DNA from: Nitrospirota bacterium
GTDB taxonomy: Bacteria; Nitrospirota; Nitrospiria; Nitrospirales; UBA8639
DNA: 40,385 nucleotides
Assembly (NCBI GenBank): GCA_029864405.1
Contig: JAOTTP010000023.1
Location: 1-40,385, forward strand
Direction of reading: 5' to 3'
Every line of letters begins with the position of its first letter. Position 1 is the first letter of the stretch. The position numbers and the translations under genes are program-made. Under the pieces are notes generated by a model, which saw only the letters and a program-made list of their open reading frames with translations, did not search any database and was not told the DNA's origin. Shown piece after piece: positions 8,355 to 16,084 of this stretch.

Positions 8355-8484
8355 TACTCTCCACCACCACCTTCAACATTACCAGCTTTTAATCTTTCAA
8401 GCAGGTTCCGATCATTTAGGGTCTGTATCTTCTGCCCGAAGAATCAATGGGCGACCCTCTCACCTTGTATTGAGGATAACTATT

Positions 8485-9561
8485 ATGATCGGATCACACC
8501 CACAACCCCAACGTTCCCTTTTCCCGAGAGCTTGGTGGTCATCAACAAGCCCAGCGCGGTCATCGACATCTTGGAAGGTCTATCTCTGGATGATTCCCTG
8601 TCTGGCGGCCTTGGTGGTCATCTTACCTGGATTTTCAGTCTTGGCCTCTGACCGACATGATGATGAAGGCGAAGAAGAAGAATTTACCCGTGAACATCAT
8701 GGGCCGAGAATTTGCTCCAATACGGCCCATGCCACGTTCAATGCATGCGGTCATGACATCAAAGACAATTTTTGGATTGCCTATGGCAAATGCATCAATA
8801 ATGAAAGTAAACGGGATACTCGGGGCTGTATTCGAGAAGCGAAAGCCGATCTGCGAGAGGCACGATCGTTGTGTCGACAACAAAAAAGAGCACGACTCAA
8901 TATTTGTGAAGCGGTAGGAGAAGAAGCCTATGCACCCGACATCGATCCCAGTCAGTTTTTAAGTCCTGAGGCCGCTGCCGCCGCCCCCAATCCCTATTTC
9001 CCCTTGGTCCCCGGGCTTGTCCGTATTCTCAAGTCGGGGGATGAGACCATTACCGTCACCGTGACGAACGAAACGAAAGAAATCCTTGGTGTCACCTGCA
9101 TCGTTGTTCGTGACGTGGTTGAGGAAAACGGGGAGATCATCGAAGATACCGACGATTGGTACACTCAGGACATGTTTGGAAATGTCTGGTATTTTGGGGA
9201 AATCTCGAAAAATTATGAAGATGGGGACCTTGCGAATTTAGACGGGTCCTGGAAGGGCGGGGTTGACGACGCCCAACCGGGAATCATTATGAAGGCCAAA
9301 CCGGAAGTGGGAGACATCTATCGCCAAGAATTTGCTTTGGGAGAAGCCGAAGATATGGCGGAGGTCATTTCCACGACGGAAACGGCAGAAACAGTCCCCG
9401 CAGCCACTTGTATAAATACGTGTGTCGTGACACGTGATTTTCTCCCAATTGAACCCGGCCATGTGGAGAAAAAGTTCTTTGCCCCGGGAATTGGGAATAT
9501 TTTGTCGATTAATCTGGATACTGGAAAACGGGAAGAGCTCATTCAAGTCATTCAACCCTGA
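8485..9561 (+). CDS. Exported protein of unknown function
   Basis: A 358-residue protein. An unusually long basic N-terminus precedes a hydrophobic segment (VYLWMIPCLAALVVILPGFS, about 32-51) followed by SVLA-SD, a likely signal peptidase site; a start at ATG 8587 would give a conventional signal peptide. The mature protein opens with an acidic stretch (DRHDDEGEEEEF), then a Cys-containing helical part (CSNTAHATFNACGHDIKDNF and CINNESKRDTRGCIREAKAD), and a C-terminal beta-rich region (about 180-355) with LGVTCIVVRDVVEENGEIIE and DWYTQDMFGNVWYFGE. GAGG upstream of 8485 supports the longer form. Homologous beta-rich C-termini occur in uncharacterised secreted proteins; no function can be assigned. 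It follows the two-component genes on the same strand and ends before a strong stem-loop. Confidence 0.7.
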   Translation: MIGSHPQPQRSLFPRAWWSSTSPARSSTSWKVYLWMIPCLAALVVILPGFSVLASDRHDDEGEEEEFTREHHGPRICSNTAHATFNACGHDIKDNFWIAYGKCINNESKRDTRGCIREAKADLREARSLCRQQKRARLNICEAVGEEAYAPDIDPSQFLSPEAAAAAPNPYFPLVPGLVRILKSGDETITVTVTNETKEILGVTCIVVRDVVEENGEIIEDTDDWYTQDMFGNVWYFGEISKNYEDGDLANLDGSWKGGVDDAQPGIIMKAKPEVGDIYRQEFALGEAEDMAEVISTTETAETVPAATCINTCVVTRDFLPIEPGHVEKKFFAPGIGNILSINLDTGKREELIQVIQP

Positions 9562-9574
9562 TCATCTGAAACAA

Positions 9575-9605
9575 CCAGGTGCTTCATATTGTATGAAGCA
9601 CCTGG
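9575..9605 (+). terminator. Strong 14-bp stem-loop after the exported protein gene
   Basis: CCAGGTGCTTCATA (9575-9588) pairs perfectly with TATGAAGCACCTGG (9592-9605) around a 3-base loop, 13 bases after the stop codon. Only a short T-poor tail follows, so it may work as a terminator or as an mRNA-stabilising hairpin. Confidence 0.6.
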
Positions 9606-10110
9606 TGCCTTATTCGAAATTTCTTTTGGGGGGATTCTCTCTGGGTCTCATGGAAAAATTCATGTAGGTTTGATCAGATGGATTTCGAAATGCAAGTCCA
9701 GCGATATCGGTAATTGGAGAACCCTGTAACCAAGAGAGCGTGATGAAATTGAAGGCCTGGCCGGCATCTCGGCCAGGCCTTTTTCGTTTGTGTATATCAT
9801 GGGTTTGGCGCAACGTGAAGCCATGAAATTATGCAAAATGGCCAAAGGAAAACGTGCACCTTCAAGAGATTGAAGTAATTCACAGAATGTTCTATGGTTG
9901 GGGTCATAAAAGGCTTCCCCTTTCCACCTGGTGCGAGTGACTTTCCACCTCTTTCTTTTCCCTCTGGCTCCATTTTCATGGGGTCAGGAGATATGACTTA
10001 TCATGGGTCCCCGATTTATTTTTGAAGATTCGCAAAGGGGTTACACTTTAATCATATCTATTCGCCCTGGGTAGGTAACCGGGTTCCCGAATGTGGAAAA
10101 GGAGGGTGCC
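9606..10110. other. Intergenic region with a terminator, no recognisable gene
   Basis: About 500 bases between the exported protein gene and the REC-kinase gene. Apart from the stem-loop at 9752-9785, no convincing coding frame was found. The segment 9640-9751 preceding that stem-loop could be a small transcript, but nothing further supports this. Confidence 0.4.
9752..9785 (+). terminator. Rho-independent terminator
   Basis: AAGGCCTGGCCG (9752-9763) pairs with CGGCCAGGCCTT (9770-9781) around a 6-base loop and is followed directly by TTTT, a canonical GC-rich stem with a T-tract. It has no obvious gene directly upstream, which hints at a short untranslated RNA or a second stop for read-through from the exported protein gene. 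Confidence 0.75.
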
Positions 10111-11295
10111 ATGGCTCCACCGTCTACAATTCTCATCGTCGATGATGATCCGGATATTGTGAAATTTTTGAAGGACTTTTTGGAGTCAAAGCAGTACATC
10201 ATTCTTTCAGCCTATTCAGGGGAGCAAGGTTTGAACTATGTCCATACCGAGCAACCGGACCTGGTGCTGCTGGATGTGGTGATGCCGGGCATGAGCGGGT
10301 ATGACGTCTGTCGTCAAATTCGGATACATCCGCTTACGACCCTGCTGCCGGTGGTGATGATGACGGGAATTCATCCAGAGGAGCGAATTAAGGGGATCCA
10401 GGTCGGCGCTGATGAATTTTTGACTAAACCCATTAATAGAGAGGAGCTGTTTGCGCGCGTTCGCTCATTGCTAAGGATTAAAGAGCTGCATGATGTGGTT
10501 CAGGCGCAAGCCACTCAACTGGCGAAGTGGAATAAAGAACTCAAGGTCAAGTTGGAACATGAGGCCAAGTTGGCCGAGGTCACACGCATGTTGGGAGACA
10601 TCGGGCATGAGGTGAAAAACTCGCTCATGCCCGTGTTAAGTGGGGTTGAGCTGTTGCAGGAGGAGCTTGATGAACTGTTCCACTGTCTGCCTGCGCCCGT
10701 CATGGAAAAGGCCGGAGCCAGCCAAAAGATGTGCCGGGAAATCATTGAGATGGTGACGCGGAGTGCGCAACGTATCCAAGATCAGGTGAGGGAAATCGCC
10801 GACTGCGTGAAAGGATTAACATCGCCCCTTCAGCTTGCTCCCTGTCATCTGGCCAAGGTGGTGGAAACGGTCTTTAAAACGTTGCAGGTGTTGGCTGATA
10901 AAAAAGGTGTCAGGCTGCAGACCGTGGACTTGGAGTCTCTGCCTCAGATTCAGGCCGATGAAGGACGCTTATTCAAGGTATTTTACAATCTGGTGAATAA
11001 TGCCATGGCGGAAATGTTACAGGGAGGAACCGTGACGATACGCGGCGCTGAAGACCTTTTGCAAACCGGTCTGAAGGTCGATGTCATCGATAACGGGCGA
11101 GGGATGCCCGAGGAAGTTCGTCAGAGTCTCTTTTCCGAAAGGGTCATCAGCCGGAAAGCTGGAGGCACCGGCCTAGGAACTAAAATTGTGAAAGATGTGG
11201 TGGATGTCCATGGAGGCCACATATCAGTAGACAGTGAAGTAGGAGTGGGCACCACGTTCCACCTTTCATTTCCCTATTCGCCGCCGACAAGGTAA
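10111..11295 (+). CDS. REC-HisKA-HATPase signalling protein
   Basis: A 394-residue cytosolic protein joining an N-terminal receiver domain (about 1-125; acidic pair DDDPD, phosphoacceptor Asp55 in LVLLDVVMPGMSGYD, conserved Lys in DEFLTKPINRE) to a kinase core: a coiled linker (AQATQLAKWNKELKVKLEHE), an H box with His in LGDIGHEVKNSLMPVLSG, and an ATPase domain (NLVNNAMAEML, VIDNGRGMPEEV, GGTGLGTKIVKDVVDVHGGH). Receiver-first kinases of this kind receive phosphate or a signal from another kinase rather than sensing directly. GGAGGG just before ATG 10111 fixes the start over the GTG at 10093. No membrane segment is present. The large hybrid kinase downstream is a possible partner, though a decayed IS lies between. 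Confidence 0.88.
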   Translation: MAPPSTILIVDDDPDIVKFLKDFLESKQYIILSAYSGEQGLNYVHTEQPDLVLLDVVMPGMSGYDVCRQIRIHPLTTLLPVVMMTGIHPEERIKGIQVGADEFLTKPINREELFARVRSLLRIKELHDVVQAQATQLAKWNKELKVKLEHEAKLAEVTRMLGDIGHEVKNSLMPVLSGVELLQEELDELFHCLPAPVMEKAGASQKMCREIIEMVTRSAQRIQDQVREIADCVKGLTSPLQLAPCHLAKVVETVFKTLQVLADKKGVRLQTVDLESLPQIQADEGRLFKVFYNLVNNAMAEMLQGGTVTIRGAEDLLQTGLKVDVIDNGRGMPEEVRQSLFSERVISRKAGGTGLGTKIVKDVVDVHGGHISVDSEVGVGTTFHLSFPYSPPTR

Positions 11296-12250
11296 AGGCA
11301 AACAATATAATGGGAACCTCTAAAAACCCCTGGTTGGGGCCGCATTCCTTGTGGTCTCTCATGAGGAGATTCCCGGAAGTCGTTTGAAGAGGCGGGTGAG
11401 TTGGGATCTAGGCGGGTATTCCCGGCTGGTGCAGGCTGATCCCCATTTCTTATGCCTCTTGAGGCTTCCATGGCGCTGAGAGTACCCCCAACCGTTGGAA
11501 ATTATACGTGAGATTCTTCCTCCCAATCTTGAGGCTAGCCTGAACCAGCCAGACTGTTCGAATCAACTTGCCGCCCATCGCGGTAACCTGATGGCCGAAG
11601 ACATGTTCGACGTGCGCTCGAATGCGAGATCGGCACCGGTTGTGAGTATGCTGTTGAACAGTCGGAGCTTTCCCTCCGGGAACCCTGGTGGAGCAGAATG
11701 ATGGATGTATGGCCATCGTCTCTTGGAACAATAATGCCTAGGAGTCGAAGTTTCTGTGCTGCACGACATGCCCTGGTTATGTTGAAATGACGAGATGCTT
11801 ACTAAGACTGTCCAAGAACCCCAACTTGAACATCACATGGACCTCCCCCCAGCAACCTGAGGGGTACCCTGCGCTGCTTATATGAACCTCTGCATCTCCA
11901 AGAGGTCCCCGAATTTTGGCAAATGTGAGCCTTCGATGGGTGCATGTTCCTGTCTGCCATCCATCGGTCACCATGGCCCGCCATCGTTCCCGTTGCCAAT
12001 CCCTTAAGTCGGCCCTTAGGCATTAACGTCCAGGGAATCACACCCTGTATCCTGCCTTCAGTTTTCTTGAACTCTAAGGGGTTTTTCCCTCTCTTAAGTT
12101 TTTTGAAACGGGCAAGCAGCGAAAACCCCCACGAAATGCAGAAAAGTGTCCCCTGGTTTGAACCTGAAACTAAAAGGATTACAATGGATCCATTCCGCCT
12201 GCCAAGGCCCTCTGTCTGTGGAAGTCATTTTTTGGGATGAAAGGGGAAAC
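11296..12250. other. Long gene-poor interval containing IS debris
   Basis: About 950 bases separate the two kinase genes. A degenerate transposase reading on the minus strand occupies roughly 11480-11770. The remainder (11296-11479 and 11771-12250) has only short frames without recognisable motifs. The disrupted interval suggests an old insertion followed by decay. Confidence 0.5.
11480..11770 (-). pseudogene. Decayed IS5-family transposase C-terminus
   Basis: On the minus strand, 11671-11480 encodes APTVQQHTHNRCRSRIRAHV followed by EHVFGHQVTAMGGKLIRTVW and KIGRKNLTYNFQRL. This is the end of IS5-family DDE transposases (R-S-R-I-R-A-R-V-E-H-V-F-G, with the catalytic Glu, then MGGK-x-I-R-T and the N-L-x-Y-N-x-x-R tail). 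Upstream, a segment with KRRWPYIHH in another frame fits the preceding part of the family, so at least one frameshift has occurred. The N-terminal domain and the other two catalytic Asp residues were not found, nor terminal inverted repeats. It is a non-functional remnant. Confidence 0.75.
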
Positions 12251-15200
12251 ATGGAGACTGCAGGAGCCAATCTCCCGACCATTCTCGTCGTGGATGACGA
12301 GTCAGACATCACCTTGGCCCTCGGCGATTTATTGGGACACGAAGGCTATCAGGTAGAAGCCGTCGAGACCGGAAGCGAAGCCTTACGTCGTGTGTCCTCT
12401 ACTCACCCCTATAGTGCCGTCATTCTGGATTTAGGGCTTCCTGACCTTGATGGATTGATCGTCCTTCAACGTCTGCATACACAGGATGAAACCCTTCCCG
12501 TGATCATTCTCACCGCGCATGGCGACCAAAAGGAAAAAATCGCCACCCTGCAACATCATGCGTTTGCCCATCTGATTAAACCTTACGACAAACAAGAGGT
12601 TATCGAGATGGTGCACCGCGCGGTGGCGGTCAACCATCTGACGCTGAAGGCCACTCAGGTGGAACAGGCGCTCACCTCGAGTGAGACCCAGCGTCAACTT
12701 GAACAGCAACGTACCCAAGTGCTTCTTTCCGAAAGTGAACAGCGTCTCCACCTGGCCTTGAAGGCCGGCAGGATGGGGATTTGGGACTGGCATATCCCAA
12801 CCAATTACATCATTTGGTCCGATGAAGTTGCCGGGCTCTTTGGGTTAGCTCCAGGGGCTTTTGATGGGACATATCGCGCGTATGTAAACTGCATTCATCC
12901 TGAGGATCGGTCGATGCTGGAGGAAGCCGCTCAAAGAACGTTGGAGAATGAGGCGCCTTTCGAAATCGAGCATCGAGTCGTGTGGCCCACCGGAGAGGTA
13001 CGGTGGGTAGCGTGCAAGGGGCAGGTTGTCAAAGATCAGGAAGGTCGCCCGCAACGCATGCTCGGCACCGTTCAGGATATCAGCACTCGAAAACAGGCAG
13101 AGATCCAATTGCAGGACAGTGAAATGTTTTTGACCTCCATTGTGGAAAACCTTCCGCATATGATTTTCGTCAAGGACGCCAAAGATCTTCGCTTTCTCCG
13201 CTTCAATAAAGCCGGAGAGGATCTCCTTGGTTACTCACGAAATACCTTGATCGGGAAAACGGATTATGACTTTTTCCCCAAATCGGAAGCGGACTTTTAT
13301 ATCACGAAGGATCGAGAAGTCTTGTTAGGTAAAACCTTGATTGATATCCCGGAGGAAGTTATTCACACGAAGTCTCAAGGGACAAGATACCTGCATACTA
13401 AAAAAATCCCGATCTTAGATGAACAGGGAAATCCTCAATATCTTTTAGGAATTTCAGAAGACATTACAGAACGGAAACAGGCCGATTGGGGACTGGTGGA
13501 GCGAAACTGCATGCTAGAATTGGACGTTGAGGTGGCAACCGTCATCAACCAGAAGGAAACAATCCCGGAGCTTCTTCAGGGCTGTACTGAAGCTCTGGTA
13601 CGGCATCTTGATGCAGCGTTTGCGCGTATTTGGTGCCTTGATGAAGCAAAACAGGTACTAAACCTGTGCGCCAGCTCTGGGCTTTATACCCATCTAGACG
13701 GGCCGCACAGCCGTGTACCAATTGGAAAATACAAAATTGGCCTCATCGCCGCCGAGCGAAAACCAATACTGACCAATACGGTCAAGGGGGATGCACGCGT
13801 GCATGACCAGGAGTGGGCCAAGCGAGAGGGCATGGTGGCTTTCGCTGGCTACCCATTGCTAAGCAATCAGGAGGTGCTAGGGGTGATGGGGTTATTTGCT
13901 CGGCACCCTTTGACGGAGTTCACGCTCAAAAGTTTGGGGATGGTGGCGGACCGTATTACCGTAGCCCTTGAACGCCAGGTGGCAAAAGATGAAAAGAATA
14001 AACTTACACTGTTCAAACAGCGCCTTCTGGCATCAGTGGGAGAAGGAATCTACGGCCTAGATCTTGACGGAAATACAACATTTGTCAATCCAGCGGTACT
14101 GCAAATGACCGGGTATGAAGAAGACGAACTGCTTGGTCAATCCCAGTATGCGATTCTCCATCACTCAAAACCCGATGGTTCACCCTATCCCCCGGAAGAG
14201 TGCCTTATCTATGCCGCCTTAAGGGATGGCTCCGTTTATCATATCGACACGGAAGTGTTTTGGCGAAAGGATGGGTCGAGTTTCCCAGTCGAGTATGTAA
14301 GTACGCCTATCCGAAATGATCAGGGTAAACTGGAAGGGGCCGTCGTAACTTTTCAAGATATCACCGACCGCAAGCAAGCAGAAAAAGTTCTTCAAGAGAG
14401 CGAAGAGCGTTTTAGATTTCTGAATGAAGCGATTCCACAGCAGGTTTGGACTGCCCTGCCTGATGGTTCCCTGGATTATGTCAATCAACGGGTCGTCGAA
14501 TACTTTGGCTGTCCCTTTGAGGAGATGATCGGTCAGGGGTGGCAGCGGTTCCTGCATCCGGATGATTTGCCTGGATGTCTGAAATCCTGGGCCAAGGCCT
14601 GCGAAACCAACCAACCGTATGAAATTGAATTTCGACTCCTGCGGGGAACAGATCATTCCTATCGCTGGCATTTAGGGCGGGCTCTCCCTATTTTCGATCA
14701 AGAGGGGCAGGTGGTGAAATGGTTTGGGACCAATACCGATATCACCCAATTGAAACAGTTGGAAGATCAGGTTCGCCAATCTCAAAAAATGGAGGCGATT
14801 GGGACCTTGGCCGGCGGGATCGCCCATGATTTCAATAACATTCTGATGGCGATCATTGGCTATGCGGAACTTGCCAAGCTCAATGCCAGGGAAAATACAG
14901 GGGCTCAAAAGAATCTTGATGAGGTGTTAGTCGCAGGGCAGCGTGCTAAGGAATTGGTCCAACAAATTTTGACGTTTAGTCGGCAAACGGAGCAGGAACG
15001 GCAGCCGCTTGAACTCCAAGTGGTGGTCAAAGAAGTCTGCAAATTCCTCCGTGCCTCCTTACCGGCGACTATCGACATGCGGCAAAATTTTACGGAGACA
15101 CCCACGATCATTTTAGGAGATCCTATCCAAATGCACCAAGTGGTGATGAACCTCTGTGCGAATGCCGAACATGCCATGCGAAAAAGCGGAGGTCTTCTTG

Positions 15201-15910
15201 AATTGAAGTTGGAGCATGTGACGGGTGAACCTGATGGAATAGGAACACATCCTGATCTGAAGGGAGGTTCCTATGTATGCCTGACCGTTCGAGATACTGG
15301 AGTGGGCATGACTCCAGAGGTGGCCCAACGCATTTTTGATCCATTCTATACCACCAAGGGGATCGGTGAAGGGACGGGAATGGGCTTAGCCGTTGTCCAT
15401 GGAATCGTCATCAGTCATGGCGGTGTTATTCACGTGGAGAGTAAACCTGGACAGGGAACAACCTTTAGCATTTACTTCCCGGAGATGGAGGCAAGGAGTA
15501 ATCAGGGGGAAGATATTCCATTACAACAAGAAATTTTCATGGGCCGAGGGCATATTCTTTTTGTGGAGGATGAGGAGCCCCTCGCAAGGCTGGGGGAGGG
15601 GGCCATGAGGGCATTGGGGTATGAGGTCATGGTGTGCACGAGCAGCGTTGAAGCGCTGGAAGTCTTTCGTGCTGATCCCTTTCGCTTTGATGCGGTCATG
15701 ACTGATCAAACAATGCCTAACATGACCGGTGAAGCGCTTGCCCGTGAATTGCTACAGCTCCGACCCGACCTGCCCATTATTCTTTGTACGGGTTTTAGTC
15801 ACAGTATGACCCCGGAAAAGGCCAAGGCCATGGGAATTCGTGCTTTTCTTTTTAAGCCTTTGTTGATCAAGGACTTAGCGCGGACTCTTCGTGAGGTCCT
15901 TCATTTATGA
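12251..15910 (+). CDS. Hybrid sensor kinase: REC-PAS-PAS-GAF-PAS-PAS-HisKA-HATPase-REC
   Basis: A 1219-residue cytosolic signalling protein. In order: receiver domain (about 9-125, Asp60 in AVILDLGLPDLDG), a coiled linker, PAS with PAC (about 165-295, ending VQDISTRKQAE), PAS (about 300-415, ending ISEDITERKQA), GAF (about 425-575), PAS (about 585-705, ending FQDITDRKQAEK), PAS (about 715-830, ending TNTDITQLKQLEDQ), HisKA with His859 in LAGGIAHDFNNILMAIIGYA, ATPase domain (DTGVGMTPEVAQRIFDPFYT and GTGMGLAVVHGIVISHGG), and a C-terminal receiver (Asp1152 in AVMTDQTMPNMTG). AGGGGA precedes the ATG. No membrane helix, so it senses cytoplasmic or diffusible cues; no DNA-binding output domain is present, implying a separate partner for phosphotransfer. 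Confidence 0.92.
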   Translation: METAGANLPTILVVDDESDITLALGDLLGHEGYQVEAVETGSEALRRVSSTHPYSAVILDLGLPDLDGLIVLQRLHTQDETLPVIILTAHGDQKEKIATLQHHAFAHLIKPYDKQEVIEMVHRAVAVNHLTLKATQVEQALTSSETQRQLEQQRTQVLLSESEQRLHLALKAGRMGIWDWHIPTNYIIWSDEVAGLFGLAPGAFDGTYRAYVNCIHPEDRSMLEEAAQRTLENEAPFEIEHRVVWPTGEVRWVACKGQVVKDQEGRPQRMLGTVQDISTRKQAEIQLQDSEMFLTSIVENLPHMIFVKDAKDLRFLRFNKAGEDLLGYSRNTLIGKTDYDFFPKSEADFYITKDREVLLGKTLIDIPEEVIHTKSQGTRYLHTKKIPILDEQGNPQYLLGISEDITERKQADWGLVERNCMLELDVEVATVINQKETIPELLQGCTEALVRHLDAAFARIWCLDEAKQVLNLCASSGLYTHLDGPHSRVPIGKYKIGLIAAERKPILTNTVKGDARVHDQEWAKREGMVAFAGYPLLSNQEVLGVMGLFARHPLTEFTLKSLGMVADRITVALERQVAKDEKNKLTLFKQRLLASVGEGIYGLDLDGNTTFVNPAVLQMTGYEEDELLGQSQYAILHHSKPDGSPYPPEECLIYAALRDGSVYHIDTEVFWRKDGSSFPVEYVSTPIRNDQGKLEGAVVTFQDITDRKQAEKVLQESEERFRFLNEAIPQQVWTALPDGSLDYVNQRVVEYFGCPFEEMIGQGWQRFLHPDDLPGCLKSWAKACETNQPYEIEFRLLRGTDHSYRWHLGRALPIFDQEGQVVKWFGTNTDITQLKQLEDQVRQSQKMEAIGTLAGGIAHDFNNILMAIIGYAELAKLNARENTGAQKNLDEVLVAGQRAKELVQQILTFSRQTEQERQPLELQVVVKEVCKFLRASLPATIDMRQNFTETPTIILGDPIQMHQVVMNLCANAEHAMRKSGGLLELKLEHVTGEPDGIGTHPDLKGGSYVCLTVRDTGVGMTPEVAQRIFDPFYTTKGIGEGTGMGLAVVHGIVISHGGVIHVESKPGQGTTFSIYFPEMEARSNQGEDIPLQQEIFMGRGHILFVEDEEPLARLGEGAMRALGYEVMVCTSSVEALEVFRADPFRFDAVMTDQTMPNMTGEALARELLQLRPDLPIILCTGFSHSMTPEKAKAMGIRAFLFKPLLIKDLARTLREVLHL

Positions 15911-15927
15911 CCTCTGAAAAAGACCTT

Positions 15928-15954
15928 GGTGACCATGCTTTCAGAATGGTCACC
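15928..15954. terminator. Stem-loop in convergent intergenic region
   Basis: GGTGACCAT (15928-15936) pairs perfectly with ATGGTCACC (15946-15954) around a 9-base loop, 18 bases after the hybrid kinase stop. There is no T-tract; a terminator role for the plus-strand gene is plausible from position. Confidence 0.4.
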
Positions 15955-16047
15955 CACCAAAATGTGAGCAGTGGTAGTGTGCCTATCGTGCTCGAGATGA
16001 CAGGAAGTTCCCCACAAGCCTCCCTGTGGTCGAGTAGTTCAGAATGT

Positions 16048-16064
16048 GGGTGGCTTGGCCACCC
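16048..16064. terminator. Small GC-rich hairpin downstream of the minus-strand ligase fusion
   Basis: GGGTGGC (16048-16054) pairs with GCCACCC (16058-16064) around a 3-base loop, about 20 bases beyond the stop codon of the minus-strand gene. It is short and lacks a T-tract. Confidence 0.35.
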
Positions 16065-16084
16065 GGCAATCCAGTGTGTGTGGC

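Noticed and set aside
8293..8484. In-frame extension of the exported-protein gene upstream of 8485
   Set aside because: It overlaps the end of the kinase gene, is low in protein-like content and lacks a ribosome site; GAGG before 8485 fits better.
11771..12041. Minus-strand frames as more of the IS5 transposase
   Set aside because: No DDE or N-terminal transposase motif could be found in any frame.
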